Source: Notolepis coatsorum
Lineage: Eukaryota; Chordata; Actinopteri; Aulopiformes; Paralepididae
Reading direction: 5' to 3'
NCBI GenBank assembly: GCA_963971535.1
Contig: OZ020592.1
Span: forward strand, 54,443,150-54,507,149
DNA: 64,000 nt
This document shows, piece after piece, positions 41,049 to 52,972 of this stretch (positions within the stretch are counted from its first letter, which is position 1; each line of letters starts with the position of its first letter). A program made the position numbers and the translations under genes. The notes beneath the pieces are model-generated. The model did no database searches. It saw nothing but the letters and a program-made list of their open reading frames with translations, and was not told where the DNA came from.

Positions 41049-41418
41049 TGTTAACAGAATTCGGCTATAGGGCGACAATAATGTGGTCAAGAGGTATGGT
41101 TTCTATCTTGAGCCTGAACTGGCGTGGTTTCTTTTATTCACATGGAAAGAGCAGCAGTAACATACAGGTCTTCTCTCACTGAGAGACATAGGGGGAGAGA
41201 ATGAAGTGGGAGGATACATTTGTTTTTATACTCGCCACAAGGTGGTGTACCTGGGTGGCTCCGCCTAGAGCGCCCTCTAGTGGGAACAGATATATATGCA
41301 ACTAAACAATCACTGGTGGAGACAGTTATATATGCAGGTAAACAGTTACTAGTGTAAACAGCCATATGTACAGTTAGACAGTTACTAACAATCCTACACA
41401 GAACCTCTGATCTCAACA
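41049..41418 (-). repeat. Copia element 1 LTR, 370 bp
   Basis: On the minus strand it starts TGTTGAGATC and ends CTGTTAACA. It contains internal near-repeats with (A/T)ACTGT(T/C)TA(A/C)CTG and ATATATAACTG, more copies of which are present here than in the second LTR, explaining 370 versus 289 bp. TATAAAA lies near 41226 and AATAAAA near 41136 (minus). Confidence 0.8.
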
Positions 41419-42345
41419 CTGTATGTTAACTTTTTTTGCACTGGTGCTACAGAGGTTGATAGTTTTGTAGCACAGGCCAAAATCTTGTAGCACAAGTATA
41501 AAACGTGTTATATTTGTAACAGTCACAAATGTGCCTATTGTATTTGTGTTATTTAGTTGCAGTGCCATGTTTGGCTGTCATTTTCATGCTGACAAGTTGA
41601 CGTCACACAGCCAGACACGTTACGTGTAAGGAATTATGGGATTTGGTGTTGGGTGTATGGACTCTACTAGGGGTGGGAATCACCAGTTTCATCACGATAC
41701 GATATTGATTCTTTGGACAACGATACGATATTTGCCGATATCTTCCACGATACGATACGATGCAGGTGCCTGACGATATCATAAGCCCATTTAACACAAT
41801 CAGTAACATTTAGATCAACTCAAAAAAGGTAACTAAAATATAATTTGAACATTTTTTATTTAGCTCTTCCAGACATTTAAATGAAAAACAATCTATTGTT
41901 TTTAATACAAATAGACCTCCTGTTCACTATAAAGTGCCACGTTTTGATATATTGAGCTTTAAACTTTAAGTAAAATTTTTTGGAACTCACAACACGCAAC
42001 CTAAAACCCCTTCCTCTCCCAAACCGTTCCTGCAAATAACTGATAGCAATAGTTTCAGGAATCCTTAAGAGAGAATCCATGTTGTTCGATTGACATGTGG
42101 TTGTTTCAGTGTGCGTGTGAGAACATTTGGGAGAGCGTGGGAGACCATAGCAACAGTAACACGGGGGGGCGGGACTTGCCGTCAGCGCGGAAAAGTGTAT
42201 TGTTTTATGTTGCATGATGATCATGAATATTTATTATGTATTGTATTTTTTATGTTTAAATATCAACATTATCTGTCCACCCTCAGTACATTTACTATCA
42301 ATATAATATACTCGTCTGACTTCATCTGATCTTTTCAAACGCATG

Positions 42346-42348
<3 letters not shown>
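41419..42348. repeat. Spacer with a CGATACGATA-rich repeat
   Basis: From about 41670, GGGGTGGGAATCACCAG is followed by several ATCACGATACGATA/ACGATACGATATT units (to 41765), the beginning of a common fish interspersed repeat, probably a non-autonomous DNA transposon. Its right end is not found. The rest is spacer. Confidence 0.4.

Positions 42349-42419
<71 letters not shown>
42349..42419. repeat. (CA)n microsatellite at the broken end of the pseudogene
   Basis: About 35 CA units; the minus-strand coding similarity of the adjacent pseudogene stops here. Confidence 0.95.
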
Positions 42420-42420
<1 letters not shown>

Positions 42421-42671
42421 CTGAATCATGGCAGCTCCATCAAGAACTACACAGGTAGCATCAGGGGCTTTAGTCTGAGCTGGAGACAGGTCCTCCAGGC
42501 ATTTCAGAAGGTCCCAAGTCGTAATCTACCTCCATCAGAGAGTGCTGGTGGCCATGCTTGGTTCTCATGCTGGAAGAAGTCTTCCAGGTTTCCATCTCTT
42601 GTTTGACAGCTAATGTAGAGTCGTGAAAACAACTCAACATCACTTTTCATTGATGTCAGCTTCTTACTTGC
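42420..42671 (-). pseudogene. Unnamed fish protein family pseudogene, downstream part
   Basis: Continues the coding similarity of 44660-45960 after the solo LTR is removed. The frame contains KKLTSMKSDVELFSRLYISC, QTRDGNLEDFFQHENQAWPP and ALSDGGRLRLGT, then a frame change, after which KCLEDLSPAQTKAPDATCVV and LDGAAMIQ are readable, ending at the CA microsatellite. I recognise the family only as a long uncharacterised protein present in many copies in fish and coral genomes; I know no established function. The frameshift and truncation make it a pseudogene. Confidence 0.6.
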
Positions 42672-42879
42672 TGTTATGGTTTGTAACCGACCCCAATCGC
42701 ACAACACAAGACAGGTATGAGAGTAAGCCAAGAACTGGGCATTTATTGAAACACACAGAAAACGGCACTGTCCCTTTAAGGGAGAACACAAAAAACTGGA
42801 AAACAAGAAAGGGGAAAGGGCACAGTGCCTTTAGGAGGCGAGCTGGCTAAGGGGAAGGCTAAGGGAACAGGACCAGGGC

Positions 42880-43030
42880 AAGGGAAAAGGGCAGGAACAG
42901 GGAGGACTAGGAGGACCGGACGGGATGACTAGGAGGACTAGGAGGACTGGACAGGGAGGGCCAGAGAGGGGAAACAGGGACAGAGGCCCGCGGAGGCGGG
43001 CTGGGGACAAGGAGGACTAGGAGGGCTAGA
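42880..43030. repeat. GGACTAGGA minisatellite inside the solo LTR
   Basis: Repeated (G)GGA(G/T)GACTAGGAGGAC-type units of 9-20 bp, degenerate. Confidence 0.6.
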
Positions 43031-43261
43031 GAGTGGAAAACAGACAAAGACTGGGATACAAGCATTAGAAGAATGTTGCTGCTCTGCAGCTTCTCCCGGG
43101 AAGGCTCGTCTGAGGAATCAGACAGTGACGTCAGAGCCGCTCTGCAGAATCCTCTCGGCAGCTCTCCGAGGTGGTAAACGGGACAGAGAGGGAGAGAGAG
43201 AGCGGGTTAGCTCAGAGTACAGTTGGGAACAGAGCAGGTGACAGGAGAAGTGACTTGTCCC

Positions 43262-43500
43262 AAAACAGATACTCCAGTGACTGAATCTTCGGTGTAATAC
43301 ACACTGTGAGTAAAGTCCAACAACAATCCACGTGATAGAATCTTCGGTGCAAATAGACACAGTGAGCGAAGTTCCAATAATAATCCAAGGTGATAATATC
43401 TTCGGTGCAAATACACACAGTGAGCGATGTTCCAATAATAATCCAAGGTGATAATATCTTCGGTGTGAATACACACAGTGAGCAAAGTTCAAGCAAATAT
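43262..43500. repeat. About four tandem 60-bp units inside the solo LTR
   Basis: Each unit contains GA(A/T)AAT(A)TCTTCGGTG(C/T) then ACACA(G/C)TGAG and AATAATCCA. The last two units are the most alike, as expected from slippage growth. The repeated reading frames are by-products. Confidence 0.75.
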
Positions 43501-43699
43501 TATCCCAAATGAACAATCCAAAAAAGCAGGCACAGGATGAGTGACAGTCTGAACAAAAGCAGGATCTCTTCAGTGTTTAAACACAAAAAACGATAGGGTC
43601 AAAGACAGTCTTGCAAAACTCACCCAGGCGCTGTGCGTAAAGAGAGCAGGATCAAAACAGGGCGAGCGCGTCGCTACGGGGAACGGGTTGTCCAAGCGG

Positions 43700-44210
43700 A
43701 GGTCTGAGTGGTGCGCGTCTAGAGTGCGTCAGGATGCGCGTCTGGATGCGCGTCTGGAGTGAAGAGTGCGTCAGGCTCGGAGGTCTGGATGAGCGTCTGG
43801 ATGCGCGTCTGGAGTGAAGAGCGCGTCAGGCTCGGAGGTCTGGATGAGCGTCTGGAGTGCGTCTAGATGCGCGTCTGGAGTGAAGAGCGCGTCAGGCTCG
43901 GAGGTCTGGATGGTGCGCGCCTGCTTGGAGTATGCGCCGGTACGGAGAACGCATCTGCTGCGCGGAGGTCTGGATGCGCGTCTGCTTGGAGTACGCGCTG
44001 GTACGGAGAACGCATCTGCTGCGCGGAGGTCTGGAGTGGAACACCGGAATACCTCCCGTAGAGGTTTAGAGAGCGCAGTACGGTGTCTCCTTCCAGGCAA
44101 ACGGCAACAGGTGGCGAAGGCTTGAGCGCATCTGGCGCGGAGGTCTGGGGTGAAACACTGGAATACCTCCCGTAGAGAATTAGAGAGCGCAGTAGAATGT
44201 CTCTCTCCAG
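43700..44210. repeat. Compound GC-rich tandem repeats inside the solo LTR
   Basis: Units with GCGTCTGGATGCGCGTCTGG, AGCGCGTCAGGCTCGGAGGT and a longer unit with GGAGAACGCATCTGCTGCGC repeat between 43700 and 44040. A further roughly 115-bp pair with AATACCTCCCGTAGAG lies at about 44035-44230. Confidence 0.7.
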
Positions 44211-44659
44211 GCAACGGCGACAGGTGGCCAAAGCCTGCACCTCGTCTCACGCCGGAGATAAGACAGCATGCAGACAGAAACAGAAACTCCCGTAGGAGCC
44301 TATAGACAGAGAACCTCCCGAAGGAGTTAGATGATAGAGATATGATACGGAATGACCCGACAAGGCTAAAGGGGAAGAGCGAGGTACTTAAAGCCCACAG
44401 GGGAACTAATTAGAATCCCCATCAGGTGCGTGAAGGTAATTGATACTAGAACTAGAAGTGTGTGTTCGGCACCAGACCAATCAAACACATAATGACAGGT
44501 AGTCCAAGGGTGTGGCTGCTGAAGAGCAAACGAACGCGAGGGTGGGGGCTAGTGAGGTGAGGAGAATGCAATTGATTAACAGAAAACTAAAGGAACAGAG
44601 CGAGTGGGCTTAAAGGAACAGAGCGAGTAGGTGAGCAACGGACAAAACCTTACACTTGC

Positions 44660-45960
44660 CGTCTTTCGCGTTGAGCCAACAAACAGTTTCAACCGGTTGC
44701 GGTGGATTGTGTCATCAATGGGTTTTGTTCTCTCCACAACATTCCTTTGTGAATGCTTGGAACTGTTGTTGGCCAATCTTCTGTGCATTCTTAACAGTCT
44801 CCACTGCCGATGGATCTGCAATCTCTTTGCTGTAAAGGACAAGCAGGTATTCACTCTCCTCTTCCAATGGGTTGCCCAGTTCTTCCATTACATTGACGAG
44901 CGAGCAGACATATTTTCTAAATGCTTTCTGCACACTTTGTTTGATCATGGTGGAGCACCCCATCTTGTCTTCCCATGAGCTGGTGAGCATCTTCAAAGTC
45001 CTCAATCAGCACTGCAACCTCAGGGCCAGCTACCATCCACCATCTGAGGGCACTAGGGTTGTCTGTAAGACCTAACGCCCCTCCATCACTCTTGATGCAA
45101 GCATTATTTTGCTCATGTGCTTGATTGATGGGGATTGGCGAAAAGACCTGATTGGTCTTCTGAATGGTGAAATTGCCATTCAATTATCTGGCAAAATCTG
45201 GGTGTTTTGTTGGTAGTTCAGTCATGTCACGAAGATGAACGGATCCAGCGGGCATAGTTTGTATGGTCCAGAGCAAAGAACCAGGGGACGAGTTCTGTCA
45301 GAGCATCGAGGTACATGCTGAAGGACTGCCGCAGGGATCTCACATAGACCAGTAAACACAGCTCCAATGACATGACTCCAATGCCCAGTACTGGAATTGA
45401 GCGCAGCTCTCCTCCCTCCTTGAGCACCATTCATCAAACCCCAAAGGCGCATCTTCTGTATCTGTATCACAGTTATTGTAAGCCCGATACTGCAGCACAT
45501 ATAGTGCAGCCACTGTGACTTGGTGGGCACGTCAGGTGCGAGCAACATGTGCTGCACGCAAGGAGTCAGCAGTGCCTGCTGTTGTGATCTCTGTTCCAGT
45601 GCTTCAACCCAGCCACTGCCTTTCAACCAATCACCCAGGGTCTTCAGAGATGCCATCTCTATATGCAGGCCGCCAAACATCACAACAAATTTGTCTTCCC
45701 CATACATCTCTGGCCACTTCCACTGGATCTGCTTGGCAATAGCATACATCGGTTGATCAAATGTTACTACTGGTGTCTGCCCAGAATTCAGATGTTGAAC
45801 TGCATTTCTGACTACATCCATGGAGTGTTTGATCATTGCCACTGTGTGGGCAGTAGGGCACTTGGGCAGATTACTTTTCTTCCAGCAAGCTGTTGACTTG
45901 CATGGTATGCAGCCCAGGACATTTTGTCCACACTCTGATTCACAGAGTTCTCTTCATCGC
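44660..45960 (-). pseudogene. Unnamed fish protein family pseudogene, upstream part
   Basis: Minus-strand similarity runs from about 45960 to the solo LTR. Readable blocks in order: DKMSWAAYHASQQLAGR, MIKHSMDVVRNAVQHLNSGQ, VVMFGGLHIEMASLKTLGDW, VLHYM/CSIGLTITVIQ-type damaged part, VYVRSLRQSFSMYLDALTEL, FTIQKTNQVFSPIPINQAHE, LTDNPSALRWWMVAGPEVAV, KYVCSLVNVMEELGNPLEEE and ERTKPIDDTIHRNRLKLFVG. They fall in all three frames, with at least five frame changes (near 45845, 45540, 45430, 45225 and 44750), so it is not functional. Multi-copy occurrence and lack of introns hint at a transposon-associated or retroposed gene; that is inference. No catalytic motif I know is visible. Confidence 0.6.
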
Positions 45961-46440
45961 CAGCACCACCATGTGGTCAAAAAATATATATAATAATAAT
46001 AATATATAAAAAAAGAAATGTAAATTTTTTTATTTTTGCAATGTAAGCTTGGGGCCAGCTTATACCTCATACACTGTACTTAAATAAATAACATTTGCAC
46101 TTTAGTATGCTATAATATGGAAATTACGTCTTTAAGCAGCCTGCTACGATAACTGTTTTACTGATTCACGCCACTATATATTAATATAATGAAATTACAA
46201 AAAAAATTGTAAATGTCCTTAGAATGGTGAGTGAGTATTTTATTTGGTTCTCAGGGTTAGTGGGATCTAGATTATACCCGTTATTGCATGCAAATCCAAT
46301 GGGATAGGAAAGTTTGATCAAGCGCTGGTGGCCATTTTTAAAAATGCCTGCCACGGCCACCAGGGTGCTAGTTTGTAACGCCCCAATATCCAGTTTGGTT
46401 CCCAATATATCTATCAACACATCTGCCAAATTTGGTGCTT
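45961..46440. other. Spacer, no gene seen
   Basis: AT-rich, with an AAT/ATA-rich stretch at 45985-46015. I see nothing else to name. Confidence 0.4.
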
Positions 46441-47125
46441 TTATCACAAAATGAACAATTGGTTTGATATGTTGAGCTATGCCGCCCCACTATAGTCAGG
46501 CATGGCGAGCGGTTATAACACATGGATTGAGGATAATCATGCACTCCTAATTCATGTTCTTTGGTGGATTATGTTGGCAACACGATCGACATCAATACTT
46601 GGAATGGCGATCAGATAATTGATCATATTCTTTTTGCAGTACATCCTCAATGTAAGGGCTATATGGTATCAATCTTGCGTTGATCCGAGCATGCCTTCAT
46701 TGCGATCTGAAAGTGTTACTGTAACGTTACTCCACAACGTATGCCATTGGTGACGATCGAAGCATAGAACCCCCCCCCCACCCTTTCATGCATGCATGAT
46801 GAAACATAATACGGAGAATATAGCGTTGATTTCAGATTGATTGTTGATCCAGGCGAGGAATACCACGGTTTCTAGTGAAATGCACTAAGCATTTCCTGGG
46901 ATTACACAGAATTACTCTAAAACTATACTCATATTCACCACGATATAAAACGGAATGTATGGATGAAACAATTATTTATTTTTCACAAATTGAACGATAG
47001 ATACTCAATGTCAAATGGGCAATAGTTAATATAGTTTTAGCCCTGCAAACACCAGCATGTATCCCCATTCATTAAAGCGCTGGCATTCTTGCCACACGGT
47101 CCACAGCGATTTCTGCCGCTGAAAG
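46441..47125. mobile_element. Diverged piggyBac-like element, second copy of the 13659 family
   Basis: The interior shares CAATA(C/T)TTGGAATGGCGATCAG, CTTTTTGCA..ACATC, and AGGGCTATATGGTATCAATC-like blocks with 13985-14085. The right end, reversed, reads TTAACTCTTTCAGCGGCA (TTAA 47121-47124). The left end is not found, so the start given is approximate. Confidence 0.4.
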
Positions 47126-47522
47126 AGTTAATATAGACCTATATCTTCTCATTCAAACTTTGGTGGATGCTTAATATCACACTCATATTGGATATCATAA
47201 ATACAATATGGATAAATCAAAGATTTTGATTTAAGACTGATAAAGCAAGTAGAAAAAGAAAAGAAAGATGAGTTCCTTTGAAAGGAACAGAGCCAAAAGA
47301 TCCAGCTCCTCATAGAGCTGTAATTCCCATCACCAACACACACACACTGCTTGGAAGCTTGCATGGCCTGCAGGGCTCATCTCCAACAAGCTGCCAGACC
47401 GCGTCTCTGTCTCTGTCATAGCTCCGGGTTAAAAGCCTTAAATGTAAACCATGGCAGCTACAGTAGCAGAGAGTGGAGGATGATGGGAAAGGGAGAAGGG
47501 GGAGACGATGGAGGAGTTGAGG
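47126..47522. other. Spacer, no gene seen
   Basis: No recognisable coding sequence. A G-rich tract (47478-47516) precedes the SINE. Confidence 0.4.
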
Positions 47523-47745
47523 GCAGTGGTGGCCTAAAGGTTAGAGAAGTGGGGGAAGTAAATTAATAACTCTCCTGTCCCTCAATACCAACCTGCTGAA
47601 GTGCCCTTGAGCAAGGCACTTAACCCCCAACTGCTCCAGTGGACTGGTTCAGTGGCCAACAGTGGCAGACTCCCAGGTGTGAATGGAACTGTGTGTGATG
47701 CAGGGCGTTGCTTAAAAAGAGCATCCATGCTCAGAGAACCTACCC
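47523..47745 (+). mobile_element. tRNA-derived fish SINE
   Basis: Starts GGCAGTGGTGGCCTAAAGG (A-box region) and carries the conserved fish SINE core TGCCCTTGAGCAAGGCACTT followed by AACCCC. The B box is degraded. It ends near a T run at 47746. SINEs are transcribed by Pol III and moved by LINE enzymes. Confidence 0.75.
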
Positions 47746-48219
<474 letters not shown>

Positions 48220-48269
48220 CTGATCAAAGAGCACCTACGGGAGGCTGCTATTCGAAACTGGCCCCTTTA

Positions 48270-48641
48270 AATGTCCAAACCCATCCCCCTCCAATGTACA
48301 GTTTTCCCCCACCCCACCTACCCAACCTCCTCCAATGTACAGTTTATTCCCCCTCAAATGTATATACTCTTGGCCTATACTTGGCCATATACTTCTAACG
48401 CCAGGGTCTATGTGACAGGCGTTGTACTCTTAAACAGTACTGTATATTTGTAGAATAAATGTCTGGATGTAACAGTACTGTATCTGTATGTCATGTATGT
48501 CATATATGTTATGATGAATTGAAAATGGGGGACCCTGATGTAAACAAGACGAAAGTCTTTCTCTGGTCTGCATCCCCTTAACAATTGTGTGTATTGAGCC
48601 GTACTGTATTGTACCCATTCTGCAATCTGTAAATAAAGTTG

Positions 48642-48697
<56 letters not shown>
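48270..48697 (+). repeat. ATCA-tailed repeat, most complete copy
   Basis: Contains in order two to three CCAATGTACAGTTT units (48290-48355), GTATGTCATGTATGTCATAT, GGGGGACCCTGATGTAAAC, CATCCCCTTAACAATTGTG, TTCTGCAATCTGTAAATAAA and an (ATCA)n tail of about 50 bp (48645-48697). It is the same family as 1616-2200 and 7480-8085 and gives the best estimate of its layout. Confidence 0.7.
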
Positions 48698-49290
48698 GAG
48701 AGAGAGAGATGATTGAGGTATCAGGAACTTCAAATGAACTGCCCATTGTAGTTCTTCAAAGATTGAGTGAGGGTAGAGGTTTAGCTCTATCAAATTAGCA
48801 CCTTGCACTGCTGATGTTTCTGAGCAGAGATCGCTTTGTCCACATAGAGGGAATTAATCAGTTGTGCCTCAATCTGGTAAATTAGTTTAATGCTGCTTTG
48901 TGGTGGAATTTCCCTTTAATGACCACAGATGAGGCCCAGCTGTTGCTAATTATGAGGTGCTCAATAATGACCTGAGCATCACAATATTTTACAGAAAGCA
49001 GCAGAGGATGGCCGTCACATTCAGGCTGTTCAGACGGGTTCACACAGCTGTCCTCGCCATTGTCCTCTGCATCCTCTCACATCATCGAGAGAGACTTTGT
49101 CCTTTGGGTCTGTCTCAACACCTCCCCCTAGTGTAGGCATACTGACACAATTAATGGAGGTCTGGTAAAGGACACAAGGCCTCACTCCACTATTGGATGC
49201 TTCTGAAAGTGTCAGACAAGGGCTCATCCAATCCTAGGCTAATTTGGGAGACAGATCAGAGGGGGAATGGAGCAGGGTTCTTCCTCATTT
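48698..49290. other. Spacer, no gene seen
   Basis: A short GA run follows the repeat tail. No domain or repeat is recognised in the rest. Confidence 0.4.
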
Positions 49291-49295
49291 CAAAA

Positions 49296-49490
49296 AGATG
49301 CCCGGGGAACTCAAACCCCATGCAATTCAACATTTTAAATAGGATTTACTGGACCCAATCTAAATTACATAGGGTAAAATTAACACCAAGGTGCTGGAGA
49401 CACCAGGATGATGACGGTCCATATGCTGTGCGGCTGCCCCAAAATTCTAGATTTTTGGCAGGAGATTCATGAAGTTGCCTTGAAAGTTAA
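49296..49490 (+). pseudogene. L1/Tx1-type LINE ORF2 C-terminal fragment
   Basis: The frame contains FNILNRIYWTQSKLHRVKL and, after a frame change, CWR.., MMTVHMLCGCPKILDFWQE-like coding near 49400-49465. This resembles the C-terminal Cys-rich region of L1/Tx1 ORF2 proteins (RIYWTP..LHR..CPKI..FW). Less than 200 bp remain. Confidence 0.5.
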
Positions 49491-49570
49491 GTTATTGGAC
49501 GTGATGTCCCTTTCTCCCCTATAGCCCTTGCATCCTGGGTGGCCCTGCGCCTCTGGCTGACTTCCCATCA

Positions 49571-49866
49571 TGTGACGTAGACTGCTGCACGCTATTATAA
49601 GGCCTGCTGCACGCTATAGAAGGCCTGCTCCACGCTATAGAAGGCCTGCTGCACGCTATAGAAGGCCTGCTGCACGCTATAGAAGGCCTGTTCACTATAG
49701 AAGGCATGCTGCACGCTATATAAGGCCTGCTGCACACTATAGAAGACATGCTGTACACTATAGAGGGCCTGTTCACTATAGAAGACCTGTTCACTATAGA
49801 AGGCCTGTTCACTATAGAAGACCTGTTCACTATAGAAGGCCTGTTCACTATAGAAGACCTGTTCAC
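49571..49866. repeat. Minisatellite, left half
   Basis: About 14 units of 18-21 bp of the forms CTGCTGCACGCTATAGAAGG and CTGTTCACTATAGAAG(A/G)C. The right half is at 52776-52972, beyond the inserted solo LTR. The two unit types alternate regionally (CACGCT type at left, TTCACT type at right). Confidence 0.85.
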
Positions 49867-49870
49867 TAAA

Positions 49871-52771
49871 TGTAGCAGGGTGGATTATCCCTGCTTCGTG
49901 GGAACTGTGGTGCACAGTCACTAGGAGATGATTGTGGACTTCAGGAGGTCGGGGGTCAAGGACTACAGCCCCCTCAGCATCGACGGGGCACCGGTTGAGA
50001 GAGTCAACAGCTTTAAGTACCTCGGAGCCTACATATCCGAGGACTTGACATGGACCACACACATTGACAGTGTTGTGAAGAAGGCACGACAACGCCTCTA
50101 CTTCCTCAGGCGCCTAAGGAAGTTCCAAGTCAGTCAGAAGATCCTTAAGAACTTCTACTCATGTACAATAGAGAGCATCCTGACTGGCAACATCACCTCC
50201 TGGTTTGGGAATAGCACTGCACAAGACCGAAGCAGACTACAAAGAGTGACACGTTCAGCCGAACGCACAATTGGAGGGGGGCTCCCCACCCTCCAGAACA
50301 TTTACAACAAGCGTTGCAGGGGCAAGGCTAAGAGAATCATTAAAGACTCCAGTCACCCGAACAACTGCCTCTTTGAACTGCTGCGGTCAGGCAAGCGATA
50401 CCGGAGTCTCAAGGCGAGCACAGAAAGACTCAGAAGAAGCTTCTATCCCCAGGCCATCAGGCTGCTAAACGAACAATGAACACTACACAACAACAACCAT
50501 CAAACGCACATAGCACACACATCCACACACACACACTCACTTTAAACAAACACACTGTAGCACCCACTCCACACACTTTATAGCACACACCCACTTTAAA
50601 CAAACACACTGTAGCACCCACTCCCCACACTTTATATTTATTGATGAAGGATTGCACTACAACTCGTACACCTTACTGTAAATTGTACCTAAATTGTACC
50701 TCATCCCATTTCTGCTTTGCACTATATAGTACTGTACATTAGTACACTGCATAGTATTGTATATTATATGGTAACTCAGTTACGTCTATTCTGCATCGAA
50801 CATTGTACATATGTCTATACTGAACACTGTGACCTCTTTTTCTACTTCTAAATTACATGCTATACTATGTTATTTGATACTATCTTGTCTAGCACAGTCT
50901 CTGGAGCGTAACAGTAAGAAGCATTTTGTATGAAAGTATTCTGTACTTCTGTATGACAACTATTAAAGAAACTTGAAACTTGAGGTAGCGAGACACAGTA
51001 GAACTCTGGCTAGCTGCACCTCCGTCTTTGGGGTCAGGAGCGTCAACTGGAGGCTGGCAGTGGGAGTGTATGGGGCCCAGGATTTACAAACCTAGTCCGG
51101 TACTCTGGTCTTCCTCTCTCTTCCAGGGCAGTCAGCAGTACTCCCCAACACGCCCTCACTCTCCCCAATTGTCCCCTTAGCACCCCCCCACACCTAGTGA
51201 CTGGATGGTAAATAAATAACTTGGTTCCCCCCGCAAGCAGTACCCTCCCTCATTAACACCAGAAACCTTACAGTAGGAAAGGGAAGGTTAAATAGGAAGG
51301 GGTTAATAATATATATGTTACCCGCATCAAAAGGGTTAAGATTAGGCTCAGTAAAAGACACACACACCGTGCTCCCATTCAGTCTGATTATTATTGCACC
51401 ATTGTTCTCGTTACACAATAGTTACGGTCTGGTGATTATTGCACCATGGTTATCGTTACACAATAGTTACAGTCTGGTAATTATTGCACCATGGTCATCG
51501 TTACACGACAGTTACAGTCTGGTAATTATGTAATTACGCCCTAGGCACCAAGTGCTCTCGCTGTACCCAGACTAAGTGCTGCCCACGTCTGGGCTAGACA
51601 CAGTATCCATACCTTCCCTAAGGGTTTACATATACTGCTCTAGTACTCCGTAATATGGGGAAAGAAGGGAGAACATAGGGGAGGAATAGAAGGGTTCACT
51701 GAATGGGAAAATATTATTACACCAACACGGTATCACACTCAAAAGAAATAAACAGAAAGCAAAAGGGTGGGCCCACAAAATACCAGTAAAAGTCCTATCT
51801 TAATGCCGGCATGTATTGTTTGGGGTACCCCTATGGAACGGTAGTAGCAACGTTAATTTCGCCCGCAGGCTGCACCACACTGTATACTGTATAATAGCTC
51901 AGGAGCATCAATGCCCATTTGTACTCATCCGAAATGGCCGCCTCGCCCCGCCACTGTTGTCCGGAAAGCAAGATGGCGTCGAACGCTCTCTGTGAGGATA
52001 CTAGCAGGCGGAGCTGGGGCAGAGAGGCAGCGCCGGCTGAGAGCGTGTGCTGAGTGATGACGACCCCTGCTGACGAACTCCCGTAGGCTGCAGGCAGCCG
52101 GGTGCAGATCTGGTCGCAGGTAACCGGGGCAGACTGATTGCAGGCAGCCGGAGCAGACTGATTGAAGGCAGCCGGAGCAGACCGGTTGTAGGCCCACGCG
52201 CGTCTCGGGGCTCGCACTCTATACCGCACACAGTAACTACTATAACCCGATTGTTAAGGACTTTGATAGATGTTGTTAGCCGCACGTTACTTATACCGCA
52301 CACAGTAACTACTATAACCCGATTGTTAGTGCTTGGCTCTGCACTGTTTGCTCACACACTATCGCTGGTACTTCTAGGTTATCGCGTCCACTAGCAAGTA
52401 CTTCCTATCACCCGTCGCTATCCCACGGGGCCCTCCAACATAACTTCTGCAACAGGGCTCTCCCGAGCCCTCGTCCGTTGCAACTGTTCGTGTTCAAGTT
52501 CACTGCCGAAGAGGATCTCCTTCCGTCTTCCGCCCCCATATACACGTCCCATCTCTCTCCGACACTCTCTGCCAGACACCGCCCCCTGCTGGTCCCGCCT
52601 ACTAGTCACACAGGGAAGGATGTTGAATATGGTCCATACTCCAGCCGATAGAAGGAAGAGAAACTCATATCATTGCTCGTGGGAATATCAATGATGTCTT
52701 TGTGTACCAAAGGGGATATAAAACACAAGTCAGCAGCTCTGAACAATAGACAATATTTTCAGGCTGCTACA
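49871..52771 (-). mobile_element. Solo LTR of an element E relative, itself split by a LINE
   Basis: Edges TGTAGCAGGG and GGCTGCTACA match the E LTR. Internal landmarks match too (GGGTGGATTATCCC, CCAGGATTTAC..AACCT, GGTACTCTGGTCTTCCTC, GACACACACACCGTGCTCCC, GGTACCCCTA, GCAAGATGGCGTCG). Flanks TAAA (49867-49870) and TATA (52772-52775) fit a 4-bp duplication with one change, as for element E. No internal region remains. A LINE A copy sits at about 49924-50988. Confidence 0.75.
49924..50988 (+). mobile_element. LINE A copy 2, strongly 5'-truncated
   Basis: Holds the last 183 codons (49928-50479: from [20 protein letters not shown] through [19 protein letters not shown] to RLLNEQ) and the full 3' UTR ending ATTAAAGAAACTTGAAACTTGA-like at 50988. 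No catalytic motif is present. The coding part is nearly identical to 5072-5620 in the other orientation, so the family was active recently. Confidence 0.85.
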
Positions 52772-52775
52772 TATA

Positions 52776-52972
52776 GAAGACCTGTTCACTATAGAATACC
52801 TGTTCACTGTAGAAGACCTGTTCACTATAGAAGGCCTGTTCACTATAGAGGGCCTGTACACTATAGAGGGCCTGTACACTATAGAAGACCTGTTCACTAT
52901 AGAAGACATGTACACCATTAAGGCCTGTTCACTATAGAAGGCCTGTTCACTATAGAAGGCCTGCTGCACACT
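52776..52972. repeat. Minisatellite, right half
   Basis: Units TTCACTATAGAAG(A/G)C(A)CTG and TACACTATAGAGGGCCTG continue the array of 49571-49866. Confidence 0.85.

Larger units (their letters stand above)
40134..41418 (-). mobile_element. Ty1/Copia element 1, 5' part only (minus strand)
   Basis: Minus-strand LTR (41418-41049, 370 bp, edges TGTTGAGATC and CTGTTAACA), primer site (41048-41035), leader, and the first part of gag (40898 down to about 40310). The element is cut by a GT microsatellite at 40221-40304, and no pol or second LTR follows. The leader and LTR closely match the plus-strand copy at 62939. Confidence 0.8.
42672..44654 (-). mobile_element. Solo LTR, 1983 bp, inside the pseudogene
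   Basis: Edges TGTTATGGTTT and AAACCTTACA form TG...CA ends with related termini. The target duplication is CTTGC (42667-42671 and 44655-44659). Removing the insert and one CTTGC restores the coding frame across the site exactly. There is no internal region, so it arose by LTR-LTR recombination. An AATAAA (minus) near 42742 suggests minus orientation. It is very rich in internal tandem repeats. Short frames inside it are artefacts. Confidence 0.85.

Noticed and set aside
43118..44250. Multi-repeat proteins (HRRYYHLGLLLE; PDAHPDA)
   Set aside because: Periodic frames produced by tandem repeats of a solo LTR; all three frames are open in places and nothing resembles a domain.
49519..50092. Repeated NRSSIV/YSEQAF proteins on the minus strand
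   Set aside because: Frames over the 18-21 bp minisatellite, running into the antisense of LINE A.
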